The notes below the pieces were generated by a model, which was not told where the DNA came from, searched no databases, and saw nothing but the letters and a program-made list of their open reading frames with translations. Both the position numbers and the translations under genes were made by a program. A DNA stretch of 64,000 nt from Glebionis coronaria. Taxonomy: Eukaryota; Streptophyta; Magnoliopsida; Asterales; Asteraceae. Below are positions 35,085 through 44,843 of the stretch, piece by piece (position 1 is the stretch's first letter; each line of letters opens with the position of its first letter). The stretch is from NCBI GenBank assembly GCA_025667525.1, contig CM046882.1:529777473-529841472 (forward strand), given 5' to 3'.

Positions 35085-36129
35085 TTATATACTATAACAA
35101 TTAGGAATAGATACGACGCGTTTCATACTGTGGCCCAAAACAGAAATAACAGCCCAACAAGGAAAAAAACAACTGGCCCAAAATGATCTTTCGTATAAAT
35201 GAAAAAGAGAATAGAAGCCATTCTCCAAACTAGACAACAATTTTGAAAAATATCTTATTAGCCTTTTTGCTATTTACGTTTCTTTTATAACCAATTTTAT
35301 TTGTTAAATATGTTACAAATACTTAGCAATGAGTTTAAAAAATTATCGGCCAAAAGATCTCCACGATACGCACAAAACGAGCATTATATTGATATGTTTT
35401 TTTACGTATATATGATATTATAAAGAAATGTGTTCACTATATTAGTTTTCTATATTTTTTTAAAAGAGATAAGAAATATCAAAACGAGCACGATATTAAT
35501 ACTCTTTTAACATATGTATGATTTATAAAACTTGTTGAGTTTGATATATTTAAAAAAAAATTGAAAATGTATCATTTAAAATGATTATACGACCCATTAA
35601 CAACTATAAGTTATTCAACTTACAAAACAATATATGTCACAACATACATATCAAACAAATGATAAATACAAAAACTATATTAAAAAGAGCTTCACCGCAA
35701 AATTAAATTTAGAAAAATCCAATGAAAAAACTAAACCGCCAAAAAATAAAACCTTTTCAAACAAATAGAAAAATCTTGAATAATCTCTACAAATCAAATT
35801 ATCACAAATAATACCCACTCTAACAACCCAAGAGATAACAAAAACACAAAACGAAATACAAAACTAACCACAACAAAACGATAAACAAATAAAATGCGCC
35901 GCAACGCGCGCTCCTTTCAGCTTGTTTTTAAACATTACGGATCTATATTAAAAAACATGTAACCCTATAAAATTTCCTCAATACAAATCACACAAGTTAT
36001 ACAATTATATGTGTTAGTTGATAGTGAAATTTTTGGGACCGGCAATGACAGTTAAGGTTGATCTTACGTTAACCTTTGAAGATACAAAAGCGAATTATCA
36101 CAAGCAAACATCATGGCGCATCAAAGATA
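35085..36129 (+). other. Intergenic DNA, no gene seen
   Basis: AT-rich DNA. A GC-rich patch at 35893-35912 (GCGCCGCAACGCGCG) resembles part of another transposon end, but no boundary can be placed. Confidence 0.5.
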
Positions 36130-36554
36130 CATTATAAAAATTTGGGCATTTCCTTACTAATATTTTTTTAATATAAAAGTCACTATTTAATCATAAAACT
36201 CTTACTTACTAAATTCTCTAAATAAGAGTAGGTAAAGATATATTGCCTACTAAAAATACGAGTAAGGAAAAGTTTTGACCCTTTTGGTGACTCAAAAATA
36301 AGTAAGGATAGACTTTTAGTGCTCCCCTCTTTTGCTTACTATTTTTCTTTTTTTATCAACTCGTACTCAAAGAATAAGAGTAAGCAAAAGAGGGGGCACT
36401 AATCCTTACTCATTTTTGAGTTACTAAAAGGGTCAAAATTTTTCCTTACTCTTATTTTTAGTAGACATTATATATTTATCTACTCTTATTTAGAGAAATG
36501 ATGTTTTTTATATTAAAAAAATATTAGTAAGTAAATGTTCAAAATTTTGTAGTG
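36130..36554 (+). mobile_element. CACTA-derived MITE, long inverted repeat (425 bp)
   Basis: The right end, read on the minus strand, is CACTACAAAATTTT; the left end is the decayed form CATTATAAAAATTT. The 3-bp duplication ATA flanks it (36127-36129 and 36555-36557). The two halves are inverted copies of about 200 bp; for example TAAATAAGAGTAG and CTCAAAAATAAGTAAGGAT recur inverted. The transcript could fold into a long hairpin. It lies just downstream of the RING-H2 remnant. Confidence 0.75.
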
Positions 36555-36738
36555 ATAGTTAAAGTTACGACTAGATGAATTGCATGCAAGATATTCATAT
36601 ATTACGATAGAAAGTTTACAGAGAAAACCATAACAGATAATGTATATCATAGTATTATATTCGAACAAGTAAAGATGAATTGCAGATGACATATTCTACA
36701 CAAATAACCTAATTTGGCAATTTCTTTAAGACGACGTA

Positions 36739-37005
36739 CTATGCACCCCCAGCCACCTCTGCCGTCAAACTCTGGCGACACGAAGGACACGCTGAATGTG
36801 TCCCAAACCACGTGTCAATACATGTGACGTGATACACATGTTTGCACGTGGGCAAAACCCTAATCTCTTCCCCTTCTTCAAACTCTTCCAAACAGATAGC
36901 ACAGTTACTCACCTCACACTCACTAGCTGAGTATGTAACTTGGGGTAGGGTTTCAAGGATCTCTTTCTTTAACGCCCTGTTAGCTGCTGGCCGTACATGG
37001 CGGTG
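36739..37005 (-). pseudogene. ATL-type RING-H2 E3 ligase gene, 3' half, cut by a CACTA element
   Basis: The frame encodes 88 residues before the stop: a basic stretch ANRALKKEILETLPQVTY (GLD-like region of ATL proteins), then a complete RING-H2 finger. The spacing is C-x2-C-x15-C-x-H-x2-H-x2-C-x10-C-x2-C with the typical IDTWFGTHSACPSCR. ATL proteins are membrane-anchored ubiquitin ligases; the N-terminal transmembrane segment would lie upstream, but 37006 is the first base of a CACTA terminus. The only ATG (37006-37008) comes from the transposon. The finger itself is intact. I do not find the missing N-terminal half elsewhere in the window. Confidence 0.8.
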
Positions 37006-37022
37006 CACTACAACAAAATTGG
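37006..37022 (+). repeat. CACTA terminal inverted repeat, left
   Basis: CACTACAACAAAATTGG is the diagnostic terminus recognised by the element's transposase. It begins inside the RING-H2 reading frame. Confidence 0.85.
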
Positions 37023-37023
37023 T

Positions 37024-37052
37024 ATTTAGGGTCGAAAATTTCGACCCTAAAT
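37024..37052 (+). repeat. CACTA subterminal palindrome
   Basis: A near-perfect palindrome made of ATTTAGGGTCGAAA and TTTCGACCCTAAAT. Subterminal repeats of this sort bind the CACTA accessory protein. It is repeated at 39451-39625. Confidence 0.75.
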
Positions 37053-37239
37053 TTTATCTATACAACATACAGACGGCCTCTCTTTCTTTACCAAAATCAT
37101 TTATTTCGACCCTAAATTAACTTATATATAACTTATGTAACTTTTATGTTAGAAAGATACGAACAAAACGCCTAACGATACATTTTATTCGATACGGGGA
37201 CTTAAAGTCATTAGACTTTACGAACAGGTGACCGGGGTT

Positions 37240-37266
37240 TCCCTGGCGACAAAATGTCGCCAGGGA
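37240..37266 (+). repeat. Small perfect inverted repeat
   Basis: TCCCTGGCGACA and its exact complement are separated by AAA. Partial copies (TTGGCGACAT, CATGTCGCCAG) follow at about 37280-37365. It is unlike the TTTAGGGTCG palindromes and may be the subterminal repeat of a second CACTA family nested here. Confidence 0.55.
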
Positions 37267-37701
37267 TAACCACTTTTCCTTGGCGACATCGCTGACGTGG
37301 CAAAAAAGCAGATATACTTTTTGGTCAAAGTTTGACTAGAGTATCCCTGGCTACATGTCGCCAGCGATCCGATGTTATTTTATTTTTGCAACGTTTATAT
37401 AATAAAAATGAGACATTTATAAAACATATATTTATTTATTCCAAATAATTATTATTTTAACTATTGATCCGAAGTTATTTTATTTTTGCGACGTTTATAT
37501 AATAAAAATGAGACATTTATAAAACAAATATTTATTTATTATAAATATTAAATAAAACCTTTTGTAATATCATATGGGAGACTTACAGACAAACACTCCT
37601 AAACATAATTTTATTCGTCACGGACACTTAAACACGCGCTTAATTAAACATAGATATTACAACGATATTAGACTCGTAAACACGGAAAAACACATCATAA
37701 A

Positions 37702-38166
37702 CTAGTTCAAACTAAGGTTCCCCATGTTATCGTAAAGGTCGTGAAGTAGTGCAGCTGAATCCATTGTGTGCCTATCGGGGTTGCGGTACAACTCTACTGT
37801 ACTCTCAAGTACCTTTATTTTTCCATTCAAGAGCACACAGTTTGCACACGTTGAAGAGCTTGGAGAAGAAACTGGAGTCCTTGAAGGTCTCGAAGAAGAG
37901 CTTGGAGGAGAAAAGCTCGTTGAAGGTCTTGAAGAAGAGCTTGGAGGAGAAAAGCTCAGTGAACCTCCAAGAGAATTGATTAGTAGTTGGACGCGTTCGT
38001 CTTTCCATAAAAAAAATTTGCATCCATATGAAACTGGAGGTTGAACCCGTGAACGTGGACAAGCATAGTACAGTCTACCAAAGGATTCAGTTTGCCACGA
38101 TTCTTGAAGAACTACATCTCCATGTCCACACTTGCACGGAAAAGCTTCATGCTTCAACATCTTCAT
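37702..38166 (-). CDS. GRF-type zinc-finger protein inside the CACTA element
   Basis: This intact 154-residue frame begins MKMLKHEAFPCKCGHGDV. A GRF-type zinc finger occupies roughly residues 11-58: C-x-C-G, a Trp, S-FGRLYYACPRS, then G-CKFFLWKDE. GRF fingers bind single-stranded nucleic acid in other proteins. A low-complexity Ser/Pro region follows (residues 70-108, two SFSPPSSSSRPS-like copies), then a short possible coiled coil (CANCVLLNGKIKVLESTVE) and DLYDNMGNLSLN. It is divergent from the transposase and lies 2.5 kb from it. Upstream (38274-38371) is an array of TTTTCCC[GT]CC repeats. It may be an accessory transposon protein or a captured host gene. The absence of stops, unlike the transposase, is notable. 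Confidence 0.6.
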   Translation of the reverse strand: MKMLKHEAFPCKCGHGDVVLQESWQTESFGRLYYACPRSRVQPPVSYGCKFFLWKDERVQLLINSLGGSLSFSPPSSSSRPSTSFSPPSSSSRPSRTPVSSPSSSTCANCVLLNGKIKVLESTVELYRNPDRHTMDSAALLHDLYDNMGNLSLN

Positions 38167-38273
38167 AATAACAATGTGTTTGTGATGATAAGTGTGTGTG
38201 GTCTGCTGGTGGTTGTGATGATAAGGAGTGTGTGTGGTTCTCCTTTTATGCTAAAAAAGTGAGGGAAATTGTT

Positions 38274-38371
38274 AACATTTTCCCTCTAATGTTTTCCCTC
38301 CAATATTTTCCCGCCAATGTTTTCCCGCCAAGGTTTTCCCTCCAATGTTTTCCCGCCAATGTTTTCCCTCC
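38274..38371 (+). promoter_or_regulatory. Seven tandem 14-bp repeats with E2F-like sites
   Basis: The unit AATGTTTTCCCKCC is repeated seven times without gaps. Three units read TTTTCCCGCC, which contains the plant E2F consensus TTTCCCGC; the others have T or differ in one base. The array lies 108-205 bp upstream of the GRF ORF start and could be its promoter element. Coding reads across it are repeat artefacts. Confidence 0.6.
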
Positions 38372-39193
38372 ATGTAATACGATACCACATTGACTCGTAT
38401 CAAGTAATACGATACCCTATTGACTCATATCATGTAATACGACACCCTATTGACTCATATCATGTAATACGATACCCTATTGACTCATATCATGTAATAC
38501 GATATCCTATTAACTCATATCATGTAATCCGATACCCTATTGACTCATATCATATAATAGATACCCTATTGACTCATATCATGTAATACGATACCCTATT
38601 GACTCATATCATGTAATACGATACCCTATTGACTCATATCATGTAATACGATACCACATTGACTCGTATCATGTAATACGATACCCTATTGACTCGTATC
38701 ATGTAATACGATACCCTATTGACTCATATCATGTAATACGATACCACATTGACTCGTATCATGTAATACGATACCCTATTGACTCATATCATGTAATACG
38801 ATACCCTATTGACTCATATCATGTAATACGATACCCTATTGACTCATATCATGTAATACGATACCACATTGACTCCTATCATGTAATACGATACCCTATT
38901 GACTCATATCATGTAATACGATACCACATTGACTCGTATCATGTAATACGATACCCTATTGAATCATATCATGTAATACGATACCCTATTGACTCATAAC
39001 ATGTAATACGATACCACATTGACTCGTATCATGTAATACGATACCCTATTGACTCATATCATGTAATACGATACCCTATTGACTCATATCATGTAATACG
39101 ATACCCTATTGACTCGTATCATATAATACGATACCCTATTGACTCATATCATGTAATACGATACCCTATTGACTCGTATCATTGACTCAAATC
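38372..39193 (+). repeat. 30-bp minisatellite, 27 units
   Basis: Unit ATGTAATACG-ATACCCTATT-GACTCATATC is repeated head to tail 27 times (one unit of 29 bp) plus a partial copy. Two main variants differ at ACCCTATT/ACCACATT and ACTCATATC/ACTCGTATC and alternate irregularly. It starts exactly where the 14-bp array ends. There are no spacers, so it is not a CRISPR array. Confidence 0.95.
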
Positions 39194-39450
39194 TATTACT
39201 AATTTTTTAATATTCTATTACTAATTTATAAATAAAATAATTTACTAATTTATAAAATAACTATTTTAAAACGTAATTATTGTAATTTAGAAAATAAATT
39301 TACCTAAATAAAATATATTAGTGATACTTATTAATATTTTATATAAATAAAATAATTTATTAATATTTTATATAAATAATTTAGTAATTTATAAACTCTA
39401 CTTATTAATTTTTTAAAACATTTTAAAATTAAAATTATTCTAGTTTTGAA

Positions 39451-39625
39451 ATTTAGGGTCGAAATTTCGACCCTAAATTTGGCACCAAAAGTTTCATTTT
39501 CAAAATTTTCACGAAAATTTTAAAATTTCATACCAAAAATAAAAAATTCGCGGTCAATATTTAGGGTTGAAAATTTCGACCCTAAATCTTAAATTAATTT
39601 AGGGTCGAAAATTTCGACCCTAAAT
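39451..39625 (+). repeat. Three more CACTA subterminal palindromes
   Basis: Copies of TTTAGGGTCGAAA...TTTCGACCCTAAA lie at 39451-39477, 39559-39587 (one base changed) and 39597-39625. Sequence after the last copy (TTTATCTATACAACA, CAGACGGC, TCTTTACCAAAATCAT) repeats what follows the terminal palindrome at 37052-37110, so about 85 bp of the end is duplicated 2.6 kb inwards. Confidence 0.8.
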
Positions 39626-40675
39626 TTTATCTATACAACAAACAGACGGCATCTCTCTCTTTACCAAAATCATCTTCATCTTCATCCAAAATCATCTTTA
39701 ACAAAACCATCACCAAATTCGTCCATTACCACCACATTCCGGCCATTACCACCATATTCCAATCACCCACACCATCATTTTCATCACCCATCTCCATTAC
39801 CCATCACATTTTCATCAAATTCATAAAATTCAACCACCACCACTACCAATTTCGACTGCCACCACCACTACCACTGTTCACCGTCATCTTCATCTCCCAT
39901 CTCTAAAAGTTTAATTCTTTTTCTTTCAACCCTCTATATGATGATTCTTATAGTTTAATAAAGGGTTGATTTTTTTTATTTAGTTGTTAAAGTTAATGAT
40001 ATGATAATAATCAATTAGTTATTTTTAACTAACTTTTTTTATTTATGGCAACGGTGACGGTTTCTGGTGGTGGCAGTCGGTGGCAGTGAGGCGGCAACGA
40101 GAAAGCTAGGAGGCGACACGACAATTAGGCAGCAACAACATCGAAGGTAAGTGTTATAACTTTTCTAATGATTTTTTATATGTTTTAGTTATTAGTTGGA
40201 TTTAAATGTATATTGATTTGCACCCTTTATGATTGTTTTAGGATTCTAGTCCATTAATTTTGGAAAAGCCCCGTCCGAAATTAATCAACCTTAGAAAACC
40301 CGTCCGAAATTAATTTATTAGAAATTAATTTCAGAAAGTCCCCAGTTTTGGGACTGCTTTTTGAATGTTTTGTCTCATTTAGGATATGAATGCGTATAAC
40401 TGGTTTATTATTTGAGATGATTTCGACAGCGTTTCTCCTTTACTCCTACGAATATGTCTTTAAACACATATTTGGGGAGTAGAGGGGAAATGCTGCCGAA
40501 ATTTTCTCGAATAGTAAATCAGTTATACGCATTCATATATGAGACGAAACATTCAAAGAGTGGATTAGGATTGCCATCCATAGTGCACTAGTAGGTGAAA
40601 AAATATTCCAGATTATTTTTTTTAAGGTGTTTAATTAAATCATTTATTTGAATAATGTTTATTTGCAACGCAGTT
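39626..40675 (+). other. CACTA 5' region before the transposase
   Basis: Contains a CA/T-rich stretch (39660-39900) and probable leader. A GT-AG style intron could lie between about 40148 and 40630, but I cannot place exons. No ORF. Confidence 0.4.
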
Positions 40676-43276
40676 ATGACAATTGATAAGAGTTGGATAA
40701 ATATATCCAATCGTAATTCCGATGACTTTTTATATGGTCTTTTTGGATTCATCAAGCATTGTAAGACATTTGTGCACCCCATCACACAAATGATCCGTTG
40801 CCCATGTAAACGTTGTTGTAACTGTGAGAGATTGGTTGACCTCCACGCTCTTGAGGTACACTTATCCGAACACAGGTGGGACGAATATTATACCACTTGG
40901 AAATATCACGGTGAACCGATTCTTCCGCTTCCTACACCAGTATCACATTCACCTGAACACCTTGACATGAATACGTTCTTAGAAGATATTTCTGTAACTA
41001 ATGTCGAAACTCCACCGACTCAAACTCCTCCGACTCAAACTCCACCTGATCAAACAACGGGTCCTAATAACGAGTTTGAAGAGTTACTTAGTAGGTCCAC
41101 CCAAAAGTTGCACACGCTTACCAATTTGACTACATTGGAATTTACAACAGAGATTGCACACATCAAGGTTTTAAATAAATATAATGATGTCGGGTTTAAC
41201 CAGATTCTAGCTTGTCTCCAGAAGTTTTGTACCCGTAGTCAAGGTTTCAATTTCCCATCATCATACTATGAAATTAAGAAGACATACAGAAAGATCGGGT
41301 TTGGATACGAATCGATTCATGCTTGTATAAACGATTGTTTTTTATATTAGGGATCAGAGGATAACAAAAAGAGGGATAATTGTCCAGTCTGTGGAGAGAG
41401 TAGATATAAAGACCCAAAGAAAGCAAAGGGGAAGTTGGTTGCAAAAAAGGTGGTGCGTTACTTTCCATTAAAACCTAGACTTCAACGTATGTTCAACACA
41501 AAACACATAGCAAAGTGGATGACTTGGCATGCTACTTGACATTCTAAGGATGGCAAGTTGAATCACCCGTGTGACGGTAAAGCATGGAAACATTTTGACA
41601 TGATGCTACCTGATTTCTCTAGTGACCCTAGAAACGTTCGATTAGGGTTGGCTGCTAATGGTTTTAATCCTTATGGCATTATGAGTCAAAATTACAGCAT
41701 GTGGCCGGTCATATTGACAGCATACAACATACCACCGTGGATGTGTATGAAAGAAACTTCTTTAATGTTGACGATGTTAATTCCCGGTCCTAAATCACCT
41801 GGAAAAGATATTGATGTTTTCTTGGCACCTTTGATTAAAGAACTCAAAGACTTATGGAAAGGAGTCAGGACGAAAGACGCTGCTACGGGTACTTATTTCG
41901 ATATGAAAGCGGCGCTTTTTTGGACCATCAATGATTTTCTAGCTCGGAGTAGTCTTTCTGGGTGGGTTGGGCAAGGCTACTACGCATGCCCCACTTGTAA
42001 CAAGGACACTCCATCGATGGCTATCAAGAACAAAATCGTTTATGTTGGTCATAGAAGATGGTTAAGAACAAATCATTATCTAAGGAGTAAAACTAGGCAA
42101 TTTCATGGTAAAGCCGAACGGGAGCCTAAACCGGGAAAGTTTACCGAAATGGAAATCCAGTTACAAATTAAGAAACTCTTGAAACGTAGGCCGAGGAAGC
42201 ATCCAAATATTAAGAAAAACAACCCACCTCCTAATAGAAATGTTGAATTGAATTGGACTAAGCGTTTTATCTTTTGGGAGCTTGAGTATTGGCCCTTTCT
42301 TCTACTAAAACAAAATTTGGATGTCATGCACGTCGAAAAGAACGTGCTTGAGGCGATACTGAATATCTTGTTACAAAACGACAAATCCAAAGACACGGCA
42401 AAGGCAAGGCAAGACTTGGAAAAATTGGGAGTTCGACCTGAGTTGTGGTTAGTTCCAAAAGGAAACGGGAAGTTTGAGAAGCCTCATCCAAAGTACTCTT
42501 TCACCAAACTAACAGGGAACTTTCTTGTAAATTCGTCAAAGGAGTTAGACTACCTGATGGGTTTGGATCCAACTTTAAGCAAAAAGTCACCGCTAATTAT
42601 GACAATATAACGGGCATGAAATCTCATGACTGTCATATAATGATGCAACGGTTACTTCCTTATGGAGTACAATGATACTTGCCCAAAAACATTGCAGATC
42701 CTATAATCCAGCTTTGCTTGTTTTTTAAGCAGCTTTGTTCTAGAAATTTGATGGAGGAGGACATGGTAAAAGCTAAAAACCAATTGATCAATGTAATGAT
42801 TAATTTAGAGCAAATCTTTCCTCCTGCTTTTTTTTGACATAATGCCTCATTTGGTTGTACATCTACCCGATGAGGCTATTCTAGGTGCCCTCATTCGCTG
42901 CAGGTGGATGTATCCATTTGAAAGATACATGAATAAGCTAAAGAATTATGTCCGAAATAAAGCAAAGCCTGAAGGTTCTATTGCGGAGGGTTATGTTGCA
43001 GAAGAAGCATTAACTTTTTGTTTGCGTTATCTTGCTGAGGATGTCGAGACAAGATTTAACCGTCTTGACAGGAATGACGACGGTTTGCCTGAACAAAAAG
43101 ATAAAATCCAGGTGTTCCGTTCCTCATGCAAACTGATGGGTAGAGTCAAATATGCTCATATGAGTTTAGATGTTACGCGGGCAGTTGTATGGTATATACT
43201 TCACAACAGTCCTGAAATCGAATCAGACATCTTGGCTTACAAAGAGTATGTTTCTTCCTTATCTATATTAATATAA
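40676..43276 (+). pseudogene. CACTA transposase (TNP2 family), decayed
   Basis: The start MTIDKSWINISNRNS is followed by the N-terminal zinc motif CPCKRCCNCE (about 40800). YEIKKTYRKIGFGYESIHAC comes next, then a TAG at 41348-41350 where relatives have W, and CPVCGESRY. VRYFPLKPRLQRMF follows, then a TGA at 41537-41539. The core reads DPRNVRLGLAANGFNPYG, PPWMCMKE, LIPGPKSPGKDIDVFL and LDVMHVEKNVLEAIL (with an expected D in each catalytic block). A frameshift near 42580, TGA at 42673-42675 and a frameshift near 42830 precede the DUF4218 part (RCRWMYPFERYMNKLKNYV, EGSIAEGYVAEEALTFC). The last codons run into GTATGTTTC, a likely splice donor; the next exon is missing. Confidence 0.88.
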
Positions 43277-43308
43277 AATGAATAAATATTTAGGGTCGAA
43301 ATTTTCAG

Positions 43309-44117
43309 GAAATTTTGTATTTGGCCTTCCCAAGAAATATTGATCGGCCCTCCCAATTACAATTGTGTAGTACTAGTTTTGAAGCGTCAGTAGTTTTGTT
43401 GATATGTTTAGATTTATCGGCCCTCCCACTAAAATTGTTCAAATTTCGTCTATGAGTATAAACCAAATAATGTTTATGGAATGGTCATACTTATTGCGAT
43501 TTTGATGCACTATCAAATCTATACCGACAGTGATTCCTTCAATCAAACCAAACGCACCCTTACTTTGCTTTCTGGTCTGGCCATCTTTCCGTACCCAAAA
43601 AGTCTTTAAACTCCGTAGTGAACCATGGCTTGTCATAAGTTATTATACTCTTTAAGGTGACAAGTCATGTCCATATATTTAAACTTGAGTTATTTGATTT
43701 TTTTAACATTAAAGGCCAAATGGGATTGTCTTTTATTTTACCCGGACTACTTGAACATCATAAAACCATTGGGATTAAATAAATAGATATTATGAACAAT
43801 ATGCACTGGTTATTTTTTTCTATTAGTTTTAATTCTAGTTGTCTTTTTTTTTTTGAAAAGCAGTTGTGTCTTCTTTAATATAGTGAATAAGCTTAGCCTA
43901 GTTTTTGTTCTATTTTTACGCTTTTGTTAGTTTTTTAACGTTTTCATCTGATTGTTTACATTTTGGTGGGCTTTTTCGTTTGAGTAAAAGTCAAAAATAC
44001 ATAATGTACTATTATCACTGAGCCATTATACATAACGAACTTTTTTATGTCCAATATACCTATTTGCCACGTCAGATATTTGACCAAAAATCGTTGACTT
44101 AACCTTTGACCGGTTAT
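43309..44117 (+). other. Intergenic DNA with one MITE terminus
   Basis: CCAAACGCACCC followed by TTA (43548-43562) looks like the right end of a TTA-target MITE; no matching left end is visible. Just after it the minus strand can read PWFTTEFKDFLGTERWPDQ, which looks like coding sequence from an unidentified gene. TCGGCCCTCCCA words repeat near 43350 and 43420. No gene called. Confidence 0.4.
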
Positions 44118-44843
44118 AGGACTTGTAATGTCAGTCCATTTAACGATGAAAATCATTTACAAAGTTATTCCATTGATAAAATTTGCAAAGTTAGTCCAAA
44201 GGCATAAAAATTATAAAAAAGTCAAATAAATTATTAAAAAAATAAAAATTTATAAAAATTTGAAAAAATTTTTTTTCAGAAAAATAACTTTTCGGAAAAA
44301 ATATATATTTTTATGAAAAGTTGAAAAACCTTTTTTCCAGAAAAAAAATCTTTTACTTTTTTTTAAAAATTCGAAGAAAGAAAAAAAGTATAAAAGTTTG
44401 AAAAAATAATGAGAAAAAGCGTTTTTTTTCTACTTTTTAAAAAAATTCGAAGCAAAAAAAAAATTTAATAAATAATTAATTAATAATTATTCTTTTCAGA
44501 TTTTTTAAAAATGATAAAAAAACTAAACGTCTATCTCTAAAAAATATATATTTTATGAATTTTTTTTCTTCGAATTTTTAAAAAAAGTTAAAATAACTAG
44601 ACATTTTTGTTTTCAATTTCTTTTTTCGAATTTTATAAAAAGTAATAGTTTTTCTTAAACTTAATTTTTCAATTTTTTTTCTTTTTTTTCCGAACAGTTG
44701 TTTTTCTAAAAAAAAATTCAATTTTTCAAATTTTATAATTTTTTAATAATTTTTTTGATTTTGGACTTACTTTGCAAATTTTTATTTATGGACTAACTTT
44801 ACAAATGCTTTATGTCGTTAAATAAACTGACATTGTAAGTCCT
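44118..44843 (+). mobile_element. Fold-back (long inverted repeat) element
   Basis: Left AGGACTTGTAATGTCAG... and the complement of ...CTGACATTGTAAGTCCT form arms that align for about 100 bp (GCAAAGTTAGTCCA, TTTACAAAG on both sides). The loop is made of A/T runs that are themselves partly inverted. Outside the left arm, 43983-44110 (AAAAGTCAAAAATACATAATG) resembles the ends of the fold-back at 50269-52156, so the element may be larger. No ORF. Confidence 0.6.

Larger units (their letters stand above)
37006..43308 (+). mobile_element. CACTA (En/Spm) transposon, right end not resolved
   Basis: The left terminus CACTACAACAAAATTGG starts at 37006. It is followed by subterminal palindromes (TTTAGGGTCGAAA / TTTCGACCCTAAA), a GRF zinc-finger ORF on the minus strand, two repeat arrays and a TNP2-type transposase on the plus strand. 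The last recognisable subterminal word, ATTTAGGGTCGAAATTTTC, is at 43290-43308. After it the sequence changes and no complementary TTGTAGTG terminus follows, so the right end is probably deleted or further decayed. The likely target duplication on the left is GTG (37003-37005). Confidence 0.75.

Noticed and set aside
35893..35912. GC-rich GCGCCGCAACGCGCG as a Helitron end
   Set aside because: No CTRR end or matching TC start could be placed.
37006..37008. ATG as start of an 89-residue RING protein
   Set aside because: The ATG is created by the CACTA terminus; the true N-terminal coding part has been cut off.
38317..38586. Plus-strand ORF with a 10-residue periodic protein
   Set aside because: It is only the 30-bp minisatellite read in frame (30 is divisible by 3); no start context or homologue.
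38372..39193. Possible CRISPR array
   Set aside because: Units are contiguous with no unique spacers, and the DNA is plant nuclear.
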